Assembly (NCBI GenBank): GCA_002409365.1 | Contig: DHUW01000085.1 | Span: 795-14,057 of the forward strand | Direction of reading: 5' to 3' | From: Anaerolineaceae bacterium UBA5224 | GTDB taxonomy: Bacteria > Chloroflexota > Anaerolineae > Anaerolineales > Anaerolineaceae | DNA length: 13,263 nt | Shown here: positions 1 to 6,282 of the stretch, piece after piece | Layout of the letters: each line of letters starts with the position of its first letter | Numbering within the stretch: position 1 is the stretch's first letter | Translations under genes and position numbers: made by a program | Notes under the pieces: model-generated | The model's input: only the letters and a program-made list of their open reading frames with translations | The model's database searches: none | What the model was told of the DNA's origin: nothing

Positions 1-475
1 TGGGTTTTTCTATGTATCCCGAAACCTGGTAAGGATCGTTTTGATGTTCAATCACCCCCAGGTTGATCTTATGCGTACGTTGATGGCTGGCAATTGTGCA
101 AATCGCTTTTTGATCCTTATGAAAATTCACCAACTGGCTAATATCCAGCAAGGTGAGAATATCTCCATTGCAGACTAAGAATGTTTCGTTGAGACCCTCA
201 ATGAAAGCAAGCGGTCCGGCTGTGCCGAGTGGTTTTTGCTCAAGAGCATAATCGATGTTGAGATCAAATCGTTTGCCATCTTTGAAATAGGCTTGCATCA
301 ATGCAGCCAGGTGACCGACAGCCAGTGTAACATCTTTAATACCTGCCCGACGCATTTGCCCAAGTAAAATTTCCAGGATGGCATATTCTCCTATGGGTAA
401 CATCGGTTTTGGTACGATATACGTATACGGTGCAAGTCGGGTGCCCTTACCTCCCGCCAGAACTACTGCTCTCAT
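1..475 (-). CDS. Sugar-1-phosphate nucleotidyltransferase (NTP_transferase family), 3' part cut off by window edge
   Basis: Only the first 158 residues are present; the frame is open to the window edge, so the C-terminus is missing. The enzyme should join a sugar 1-phosphate to an NTP, giving an NDP-sugar and pyrophosphate in the cytoplasm. The nucleotide-binding signature LAGGKGTRL lies at residues 6-14, PKPMLPIG at 22-29, LGTAGPL at 83-89, and the metal-binding Asp in NGD at 103-105; EKP at 156-158 is also typical. This is the mannose-1-phosphate guanylyltransferase/RmlA-like fold without the N-terminal CBS pair of PtmE-type enzymes. The ATG at 473-475 follows AAGGCGG (480-486, minus strand) at a short 4-base spacing. 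It lies 55 bases after the LegB-like dehydratase, and nothing else is visible in that gap. The base and sugar cannot be told from this fragment; placement beside a LegB-type dehydratase makes a GDP- or UDP-amino/deoxy sugar plausible (inference). Confidence 0.9.
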   Translation of the reverse strand, partial: MRAVVLAGGKGTRLAPYTYIVPKPMLPIGEYAILEILLGQMRRAGIKDVTLAVGHLAALMQAYFKDGKRFDLNIDYALEQKPLGTAGPLAFIEGLNETFLVCNGDILTLLDISQLVNFHKDQKAICTIASHQRTHKINLGVIEHQNDPYQVSGYIEKP

Positions 476-530
476 TAATCCGCCTTTTTTGCTAAAGAAA
501 CAATTTTTATTAGAAGATTATTTTGAAAAA

Positions 531-1538
531 TTAACGACCATATACATCAGGCTTGTAATGGTCGAGATGTTCCTTGATCCACTCAATTGTTGTTACTAAA
601 CCTTCGTCAAGGCTAATTTGTGGGACCCAATCCAGCTCGCGTTTCGCTTTGGTATTGTCAGAAACCAATCGCAATACTTCTGACTTTTCCGGCCTGATAC
701 GCTCCTGGTCGATGACGATTTCGGATTGAATTTTCAGGTAATCAAATATTTTTTGAGCAATTTCCCCGATTGTCACTTCGTATCCTGTGCCAAGATTGTA
801 GACCTGTCCATCCCACCTCCCGTTACTGGCGGCTTTCAGGAAACCATCAACTGTATCATCCAGATAGGTGAAGTCACGCCTGGACTTCAGGTTGCCAAGG
901 TGGATCTGGTCTGAGGTGAGAGCCTGGGTGATTATGGTAGGGATAACAGCCCGGTTGCTTTGTCCTGGTCCGTAGGTATTGAAAGGACGCACAGTCACCG
1001 ACTGTACATCGAAGCTTCGGTAGTAGCTCTCGACAAGTTTGTCAGCTCCGATCTTACTGGCAGAATATGGTGACTGCGCCTGGAGAGGATGTTCTTCGTC
1101 AATAGGCACGCACAATGCAGTCCCATAGACTTCGCTTGTTGAAGTATGGATAAGTTTTACATTCCTGTGCCGGCAAGCTTCGAGCACATTTAATGTGCCG
1201 AGTAAATTTGTTTTGGCAGTCTCAACCGGATGTACATATGAATACGGAATCGAGATCAGCGCGCCCAAGTGGAAAACGAGATCGATCCCTTCCATTACAC
1301 TCTCAATAGCTGCACGGTCTTCCAGGTTCCCACGGACAATTTCGATTTGATGAAAAATTTCAGGCGGCAGAAAAACGAGATTGCCAAATTCCGGACGGGA
1401 AGTATAACGGGTGAAGGCTCTGACTTGCGCGCCATTTTCTATCAATTTTTCTGCCAATCTGGAACCAATAAAACCTGCAGCGCCAGTAACCAGAACCCGT
1501 TTGTCTGAAAAAAAATTAGCGTCTTTTCCCATTACCAT
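531..1538 (-). CDS. legB: NAD-dependent sugar-nucleotide 4,6-dehydratase, LegB family (extended SDR)
   Basis: This is an extended short-chain dehydrogenase/reductase of 335 residues from the preferred start. The NAD-binding GAAGFIG is at about residues 19-25, STSEVYG at 133-139 with the Ser-Glu pair expected in 4,6-dehydratases, and the catalytic Tyr and Lys in YSASK at 158-162. RPFNTYGPGQS, AVIPTII and RIRPEKSEV are hallmarks I associate with LegB, which makes a 4-keto-6-deoxy-N-acetylhexosamine nucleotide in legionaminic acid synthesis. The longest frame begins at 1562 (ATG) but has no spaced ribosome site. The ATG at 1536-1538 sits 10 bases after GAAGGA and fits family length better; an ATG at 1530-1532 is also possible. 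The start overlaps the upstream glycosylphosphotransferase by 23 bases, so the two are probably co-translated. Substrate and product are inferred. A general epimerase/dehydratase acting on another NDP-sugar is the main alternative. Confidence 0.88.
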   Translation of the reverse strand: MVMGKDANFFSDKRVLVTGAAGFIGSRLAEKLIENGAQVRAFTRYTSRPEFGNLVFLPPEIFHQIEIVRGNLEDRAAIESVMEGIDLVFHLGALISIPYSYVHPVETAKTNLLGTLNVLEACRHRNVKLIHTSTSEVYGTALCVPIDEEHPLQAQSPYSASKIGADKLVESYYRSFDVQSVTVRPFNTYGPGQSNRAVIPTIITQALTSDQIHLGNLKSRRDFTYLDDTVDGFLKAASNGRWDGQVYNLGTGYEVTIGEIAQKIFDYLKIQSEIVIDQERIRPEKSEVLRLVSDNTKAKRELDWVPQISLDEGLVTTIEWIKEHLDHYKPDVYGR

Positions 1539-3045
1539 TTGGTTTAAATCCTTCAAATGCATCTTCCAATTTTTTGATCAAATCCGGCATAACGATAATT
1601 TTGGCGTCCGTTGAATCACATATTGATTTGATTTTATCTCTGCTTGTCTGGTCTGCGTTGCTGATGGCGAATATAATGATGCCGATCGAATATTTTTCAA
1701 CCAATTCCGGGATTGAGACGGTAGGTCCCAAGACCTTCACCTGACCAATTCGCATATTTCTTTTTTTAGGGTCATCATCCACATAGCCTACGACCCCAAA
1801 AAGGGTGGAATATGTGCTCCGCTGAATCAGCCAGGAGGTCAGTTCGCCAAGCTGACCTGCCCCGACAATGAGAATTCGCTCAGCGAAGGAAGCTTCACTC
1901 CCACGAAACAACAACCAACGATATGCCAGACTGCTTACCAATCTTTCCCGGTAACGAACACCGACCAAACCTACATAGGTTGTAATTGTAATTAACCAAA
2001 ACAGACTGAAAGGGATCCATGGGTCAGTGAGCCAGAATCGGTTGATCAACCATAAAACAAGCATGGTGAGTCCCACTGAAATGCCAATATCTACGACGTA
2101 AGCTGGGCTCGCTTCCCGCCAGGAGACTTTCTGCAGACCCAAAAGCATATTGATCAGACTGATAAAAACTGCGATAGCAAGCGCTAAGGTGATAAAGATC
2201 GGTATTCCAAGGTTGATCACAGCACTAAGGCGCCAAACGATTCCAGAGATACCGACTGAAATTGTAGCTACCACGATATCTATCAGGAACCAGGGAACGA
2301 TCTTTCGGAAAAGTGTGAGAGTTGGCCCGCCAAAAAGGATGCTCTCATCCATCTTTTTGCCCCTGATTTGGGGTAACAACACAACCAGCGTAGCAGCCAG
2401 AATGTCGACATCAGTGAAAAAACTCAGATTCTGGATGTAGAGGTGGTCAAGCCGTTGTTTATCTGGAAGAATCCTACGCAGGTATTCATCCATAAAACTT
2501 TCACCTTTGAGCATTTTCTCTTCATCGCGATAAACTATCGACGCTGGACTGGTAATTCCAGGACGAACAGAAAAAATCTCCTTCTTAAAATCTTCCGGCC
2601 AGGTTAGGGCAATCTGATAATCTTCAGGACGCGGACCGACCAAACTCATATCGCCGATGAAAACGTTCCACAACTGGGGTAACTCGTTTAGTTTGGTGTC
2701 GCGAAGATAGTGACCCATCTTTGTGATGCGTGGATCACCAAATGCTGTAATTGACGGACCATTATCACCTGCTGTCTGACGGTACATGGTTCGGAATTTG
2801 TTGATTTTGAAAGGCTTCTGGTCCTTCCCCATCCGCAGTCCTCGATAAAACACCGGACCAGGAGATTCACGTTTGATTGCTAAACCTATAATGGCAAAAA
2901 CAGGCAATAGGAAAAAAAGTCCGAGGAAGGAAAAAATGATATCAAAAGTACGTTTGAAGAAGGCCTGGATGCGGTTAACCGGTCGGCTTTGCTCGGTCGA
3001 TTTGGTCGTGGAAATAATCTGAGTACGTATCACATCGTTTTGCAC
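1516..3045 (-). CDS. Polyprenyl-phosphate glycosylphosphotransferase with reversed domain order (catalytic core N-terminal, 4-TM plus Rossmann module C-terminal)
   Basis: This 509-residue protein should transfer a sugar 1-phosphate from an NDP-sugar to undecaprenyl phosphate at the inner face of the membrane, starting the repeat unit. Residues 30-230 are a complete bacterial sugar transferase core: membrane re-entrant helix at about 34-57, SPGPVF at 61-66, KFRTM at 83-87, NELPQLWNV at 120-128, GDMSLVGPRP at 131-140 and a YIQNLSFFTDVDIL tail at 203-216. Four hydrophobic helices follow at about 250-272, 280-303, 316-336 and 343-363. A Rossmann-like domain (GAGQLG at 395-400, YVDDDP at 421-426) runs from 389 to about 490. 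In WbaP-type enzymes the helices and Rossmann domain come first and the core last, so the order here is swapped. The residue before the conserved Glu121 is Asn120 where PglC has its Asp nucleophile. The start is GTG, 6 bases after AAGGGAGGG. It opens the second gene block after a 149-base gap. Confidence 0.9.
   Translation of the reverse strand: MQNDVIRTQIISTTKSTEQSRPVNRIQAFFKRTFDIIFSFLGLFFLLPVFAIIGLAIKRESPGPVFYRGLRMGKDQKPFKINKFRTMYRQTAGDNGPSITAFGDPRITKMGHYLRDTKLNELPQLWNVFIGDMSLVGPRPEDYQIALTWPEDFKKEIFSVRPGITSPASIVYRDEEKMLKGESFMDEYLRRILPDKQRLDHLYIQNLSFFTDVDILAATLVVLLPQIRGKKMDESILFGGPTLTLFRKIVPWFLIDIVVATISVGISGIVWRLSAVINLGIPIFITLALAIAVFISLINMLLGLQKVSWREASPAYVVDIGISVGLTMLVLWLINRFWLTDPWIPFSLFWLITITTYVGLVGVRYRERLVSSLAYRWLLFRGSEASFAERILIVGAGQLGELTSWLIQRSTYSTLFGVVGYVDDDPKKRNMRIGQVKVLGPTVSIPELVEKYSIGIIIFAISNADQTSRDKIKSICDSTDAKIIVMPDLIKKLEDAFEGFKPNGNGKRR
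1549..1554 (-). promoter_or_regulatory. Ribosome binding site favouring the inner start of the LegB-like gene
   Basis: GAAGGA on the minus strand lies 10 bases before the ATG at 1536-1538 and inside the end of the glycosylphosphotransferase gene. The first ATG of the frame (1560-1562) is upstream of this site and has only a GGAAG placed directly against it, which is too close. Confidence 0.4.
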
Positions 3046-3051
3046 AGTTTG

Positions 3052-3060
3052 CCCTCCCTT
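3052..3060 (-). promoter_or_regulatory. Strong ribosome binding site for the glycosylphosphotransferase (decides a GTG start)
   Basis: On the minus strand AAGGGAGGG precedes the GTG at 3043-3045 by 6 bases. It is the strongest Shine-Dalgarno match in the window and supports the non-ATG start. It also supports independent translation of the second gene block, unlike most other junctions, which rely on overlap. Confidence 0.7.
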
Positions 3061-3089
3061 CTGTGACTATTTCGATTAGTATCTAGTTT

Positions 3090-3117
3090 ACTATAGAATT
3101 AAATCATTCCCCATAAA
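3090..3117 (-). promoter_or_regulatory. Candidate promoter for the glycosylphosphotransferase-dehydratase-nucleotidyltransferase block
   Basis: Reading the minus strand, a TTTATG -35-like hexamer (3112-3117) is followed after 16 bases by TATAGT (3090-3095), which matches the consensus -10 box at five of six positions. The -35 match is poor (three of six). It lies in the AT-rich gap between the methyltransferase stop and the GTG start at 3045, the only gap large enough for a promoter inside the cluster. A weaker alternative upstream is TTTACA followed by TACATA at a 19-base spacing. Sigma-factor preference of the host is unknown. Confidence 0.3.
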
Positions 3118-3194
3118 TTAATAAAATTGAAAAACAGGAATGGGTATAAAGAATATGTACTTACCTTTGATCGGCGTATGTAAAGGTTATTACG

Positions 3195-3902
3195 TCAGCC
3201 TGGTTTTTGAATCCATACAAGCAGGTGAGAATTTAAAAAGGAGATCCTTGACAGCGCGGTTGCCAACCTTTGATGCTCAGGAATTAAAGTTCGAGAAATT
3301 GGTGGAGCCAGAGTGATTCGTCTTGCCGTAATGAGCATTCCAGGAAATAAATTCCTGACTTGCGTAATTGGAATACCGCGAGTCTGGCGATTGAGCGGAT
3401 TCCAAATAAAGTCATACCATAATATCCCCTTGCCCGGTTTAAGCACACGCATCATCTCCTTAGCCATGGTTGCCTTTGTTGAGAGATTGAGAATCGAAGA
3501 AAATGCCGTGAATTGGAGCACTAAGTCGAATGTTTCAGCAGAAAAGGGCAGGTTCTGCCCATCTGCAGACACCCATGAACAATTCTCGATTTTATATTTG
3601 GCTACGCGCAAACGATCCCAAAGCAGATCAACTCCAAACATATTCACTGGTTCAGACCCCAAGTCAATGAACTCCTCCAACACACCGCCAGAGCCACAAC
3701 CCATCTCCAGAATCCGCAATTTGGAGAAGTCAAATACCCCGAAGCGTTCAAAAAAATCAATAATCGCCCGCTGACGGGTTGCCAATATCCATTGAAATGC
3801 AGGATTGGCAGAGGAGTAACGGTCGTCTGAGTCAGCATCATCTGCACGCCGGGCATATTCTTCTCTTAATCGAGCAATTTCAGGGTCCGGATCCTTAGTC
3901 AT
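3195..3902 (-). CDS. Class I SAM-dependent methyltransferase
   Basis: This 235-residue cytoplasmic protein has the Methyltransf_11-type Rossmann fold. Motif I is EMGCGSG at residues 66-72, a ribose-binding acidic residue is Asp92 at the end of strand 2, ADGQNLPF is at 113-120, FDLVLQFTAF at 125-134 and LKPGKGILWYDF at 154-165. The first 45 residues are charged and probably helical. The C-terminal part (about 170-235) contains LFPG and TLAPP and likely forms the acceptor-binding cap. No signal peptide or membrane helix is seen. The ATG shares one base with the stop of the ExoA-like glycosyltransferase (TAATG), so translation is probably coupled. From the setting it may O- or N-methylate a sugar of the repeat unit or a nucleotide-sugar precursor, but the acceptor cannot be read from the sequence. 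Confidence 0.87.
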   Translation of the reverse strand: MTKDPDPEIARLREEYARRADDADSDDRYSSANPAFQWILATRQRAIIDFFERFGVFDFSKLRILEMGCGSGGVLEEFIDLGSEPVNMFGVDLLWDRLRVAKYKIENCSWVSADGQNLPFSAETFDLVLQFTAFSSILNLSTKATMAKEMMRVLKPGKGILWYDFIWNPLNRQTRGIPITQVRNLFPGMLITARRITLAPPISRTLIPEHQRLATALSRISFLNSHLLVWIQKPG

Positions 3903-4909
3903 TACAAGGGTGGTACCTTTCCAGTCTTGTCATTCCAGCGATTAGCGAACCTAAACAAGCCCACCAGGAAACCTGAACCATAGCTGACGTGGATGATGGC
4001 GAATGCTACAGGAAGCGATAAAAGGAATTTCCATCCGTGTCTGGCTGAAATGTAAATAGAAAAACCAAGGTTGACCGCCAGATAAGCGCCTAGTATCAGC
4101 GCCAGAAAAATCCAACCCCAAGGATTTACCAGAGTAAGGAGCAATGAGATGATAATTGACAACACAAAAACTGGTGGAACAAATTGGCGTAGACTCATCT
4201 GCATTGGATGCTTTTGCAAAACCCGGACCTTCCAAAACCCGTACTGATAATATTGCTTCCATAATTTCGCAAATGAACCTCGGCTGAAATATGTGGAGCG
4301 AACATCTTGGGCTAAAAGGATCTTCCCTCCCGCCTCCCGGATGCGGTAGTTGTACTCGTCATCTTGGTTGCGAACCAATTCTTCGTCATACAGACCGACT
4401 CTTTCGATAATTTCGCGAGTATAGGCAGGAAAGGGTACCGTGTCAACAAGCTTGGTTTGACCAGTTTCGGTACGGAACGATGAATCACCGACACCAAACT
4501 TTGAGCTCATTACCAGGGCAATAACTTCAGAGATAAAATCCTCGCCGATGGTCTGCATTGGTCCACCGACAGCATCTACAGCGTCTTCCTGCAAATGTCG
4601 GATACAATTAGAAACATAATCCGGGGAAATAACGCAATGTCCATCAACACGAATGATGATTTCTCCGGTAGTTATACGAATCGCCTCATTCATCCCCGTG
4701 GGGACGATTTTTCCTGGATTTTGAATCAGCTGAATATTAGGATTTGCTTTTTGATACTCCATCACAATATCTGGTGTGCGATCCTCGGACATCCCATCAA
4801 CAACCAGCATTTCAAGTTGCTCTTGCTGAATGTCCTGTGCAAGAACTGCGTCCAGGCAACGATTGATATAGTTAGCTTCATTTCGGATAGGGAGGATAAC
4901 TGTAATCAT
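3902..4909 (-). CDS. Membrane-anchored GT2 glycosyltransferase, ExoA-like
   Basis: This 335-residue protein has an N-terminal GT-A domain (about residues 1-230) and three C-terminal membrane helices (about 243-261, 264-285 and 296-317). Motifs are DGMSEDRT at 38-45, a DxD-like VDGH at 88-91, QDDE at 182-185 holding the likely catalytic base, and QYYQYGFWK at 219-227 in the place of the Q/R-x-x-R-W region. The stretch KFGVGDSSFR (137-146) closely recalls ExoA of succinoglycan synthesis, a beta-1,3-glucosyltransferase, so an inverting transfer from an NDP-sugar to a lipid-linked acceptor at the cytoplasmic face is expected. Sugar and linkage are not determinable here. Its ATG overlaps the stop of the CapK-like gene in an ATGA junction, and its own stop overlaps the methyltransferase start. 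Confidence 0.92.
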   Translation of the reverse strand: MITVILPIRNEANYINRCLDAVLAQDIQQEQLEMLVVDGMSEDRTPDIVMEYQKANPNIQLIQNPGKIVPTGMNEAIRITTGEIIIRVDGHCVISPDYVSNCIRHLQEDAVDAVGGPMQTIGEDFISEVIALVMSSKFGVGDSSFRTETGQTKLVDTVPFPAYTREIIERVGLYDEELVRNQDDEYNYRIREAGGKILLAQDVRSTYFSRGSFAKLWKQYYQYGFWKVRVLQKHPMQMSLRQFVPPVFVLSIIISLLLTLVNPWGWIFLALILGAYLAVNLGFSIYISARHGWKFLLSLPVAFAIIHVSYGSGFLVGLFRFANRWNDKTGKVPPL

Positions 4910-6282
4910 TTTTGGATTAAGGAAATCACAGCCTTGAATTTACCATACTTGGTGCGTTCAATGCCTTGAACTAATTCGACTACAACTTCGACTTGCTTTC
5001 CGATGCGTTGATGCACGCGATTGATAATATCAAAAGTATCTATTTCTGAAAAACCTTCCGTTGGAACAATTTTCACCCTAATTCTGTCCAGAGCTTCCTG
5101 AATGATTTGCCCTTCAATTACGTTGGGTTGATTTGTAAAGATACCATGGAAACGCACCAACTGTCTCCCATCCGGACCTACAACTACATCTTCCAACCGG
5201 CCGACCACTTCCTTAATAACGGGCATCGCGCGTCCGCAAGGGCAAGGTTCAATATCCCAGGCAGCCAGGTCACCTAGACGGTAACGTATCAGTGGCTGAT
5301 AAGTTCGCAAGAAACTGGTAGCAACTACTTCACCCACTTCCCCTGGATCGCATGGACTTCCATCAGAGCGTAAAATTTCGACGACACCAGCATCCGGACT
5401 GATGTGTAGCCGACCATGCTCACACTCGCTTGCAAACAACACGTTTTCAACTGTGCTGTATTCCTCGTATACCCGGCAACCGTATGCCTTTTCCATCAAC
5501 AACCGCATTTCCGGTGTCAATTTCTCACTAGTTGTTATTACACCTTTTAACGGTGGAACTTCCAAACCAGCCTCAATGACAAATTTTGCCAGAAGATAAT
5601 ACGAAACTGCATATCCTGTCATCCATTGGATCTTGTGTCTTTTGAGTGCTTCGATATAAAAATGAGCAGTATCGGGACGAAGATGGTAAGGAGAAAAATA
5701 GACTTGCTGCTCAACTGAGTTGAGACGATAAAAGGGACCTTTGCTTTCGGGGTCTGGTTCTACTAGTCTTCCCGAAAAAGTCGCACGAGGTTCATTAAAT
5801 GAAACCCTCGCCCAACCTGCAGAACGAACCTCCCTAATTGCCATAAATTTCCTCATCTCTGAAGCAGTAACTATGGAAGCAATTGGAGTGCCCGTGGATC
5901 CGCTAGTGTAGTTTGTGATTTTGAAGAGAGGCTTCCGATCTATACGAACAAAGTCATTCGGATTTGCTCGAAATGGTGCTTTCTCCATTAAGGGTAACGC
6001 AAAAAGATCACCATTCAGAGCGGCTCGCTTTTGTGCAAGGGTCCATTCTCTGGAATAATATGGGACGGTATTCATACAGATTTGCAACAACTTTTTCAGG
6101 TTTTCTGACTGAAAGGATGCCCATTTTTCTTCGCTAAAGATATCTCTGGATGCATAAGCCTTAACAAAACTATTATATTCTCCACCAAAACGAAGCCATT
6201 TCCAATACAGACCATATAAGCTCACCACCCAATTTTGGAGAAATGAAGGAAGTTTCGAATAAATTGTATCTGTAATGCCCAT
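4906..6282 (-). CDS. CapK/PaaK-like adenylate-forming enzyme
   Basis: From the preferred start this is a 458-residue member of the phenylacetate-CoA ligase/coenzyme F390 synthetase-like branch of adenylate-forming enzymes. Such enzymes activate a carboxylic acid with ATP. Residues 126-133 (TSGSTGTP) are the ATP-phosphate loop, EYSTVE at 274-279 and YRLGD at 334-338 are further conserved motifs, a CPCG cluster is at 347-350, and Lys448 in KYGKF near the end is the likely C-domain catalytic lysine. The N-terminus (LPSFLQNWVVSLYG) is typical of the CapK subset found in capsule loci. A longer frame begins at 6345, but the ATG at 6280-6282 sits 6 bases after AGGA and overlaps the upstream stop as TAATG. 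The acid substrate and acceptor are unknown; loading an acyl or amino-acid group for sugar decoration is a guess from the setting. Confidence 0.88.
   Translation of the reverse strand: MGITDTIYSKLPSFLQNWVVSLYGLYWKWLRFGGEYNSFVKAYASRDIFSEEKWASFQSENLKKLLQICMNTVPYYSREWTLAQKRAALNGDLFALPLMEKAPFRANPNDFVRIDRKPLFKITNYTSGSTGTPIASIVTASEMRKFMAIREVRSAGWARVSFNEPRATFSGRLVEPDPESKGPFYRLNSVEQQVYFSPYHLRPDTAHFYIEALKRHKIQWMTGYAVSYYLLAKFVIEAGLEVPPLKGVITTSEKLTPEMRLLMEKAYGCRVYEEYSTVENVLFASECEHGRLHISPDAGVVEILRSDGSPCDPGEVGEVVATSFLRTYQPLIRYRLGDLAAWDIEPCPCGRAMPVIKEVVGRLEDVVVGPDGRQLVRFHGIFTNQPNVIEGQIIQEALDRIRVKIVPTEGFSEIDTFDIINRVHQRIGKQVEVVVELVQGIERTKYGKFKAVISLIQK

Larger units (their letters stand above)
3046..3194. other. 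149-base intergenic region separating the two gene blocks
   Basis: This AT-rich stretch carries the candidate promoter and ribosome site of the downstream gene. It also holds a small hairpin just after the methyltransferase stop: arms ACCTTT (3163-3168) and AAAGGT (3182-3187) with a 13-base loop. No run of T follows the hairpin on the minus strand, so it is not a convincing intrinsic terminator. A longer-range CATTCC/GGAATG repeat (3105-3110 and 3137-3142) is also present. I see no conserved regulatory element such as a JUMPstart. Confidence 0.5.

Noticed and set aside
378..599. Short plus-strand frame spanning the gap between the nucleotidyltransferase and the dehydratase
   Set aside because: It overlaps the coding ends of two well-supported minus-strand genes, and its product has low complexity and no known motif.
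3105..3142. CATTCC/GGAATG inverted repeat in the intergenic gap
   Set aside because: A 6-base stem with a 26-base AT-rich loop is weak and likely to occur by chance; there is no T run and no operator-like symmetry.
3127..3150. TTGAAA and TATAAA on the plus strand as a possible promoter
   Set aside because: The boxes are only 12 bases apart, too close for a sigma-70 promoter, and no plus-strand gene follows.
3313..3774. A 153-codon open frame on the plus strand within the methyltransferase gene
   Set aside because: It lies wholly opposite the methyltransferase, whose motifs are clear, and its translation shows no recognisable domain; it is a shadow frame.
3951..4262. 103-codon minus-strand frame inside the ExoA-like gene
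   Set aside because: It is an alternative frame of a gene with clear GT2 motifs and membrane helices, and shows no independent start signal.
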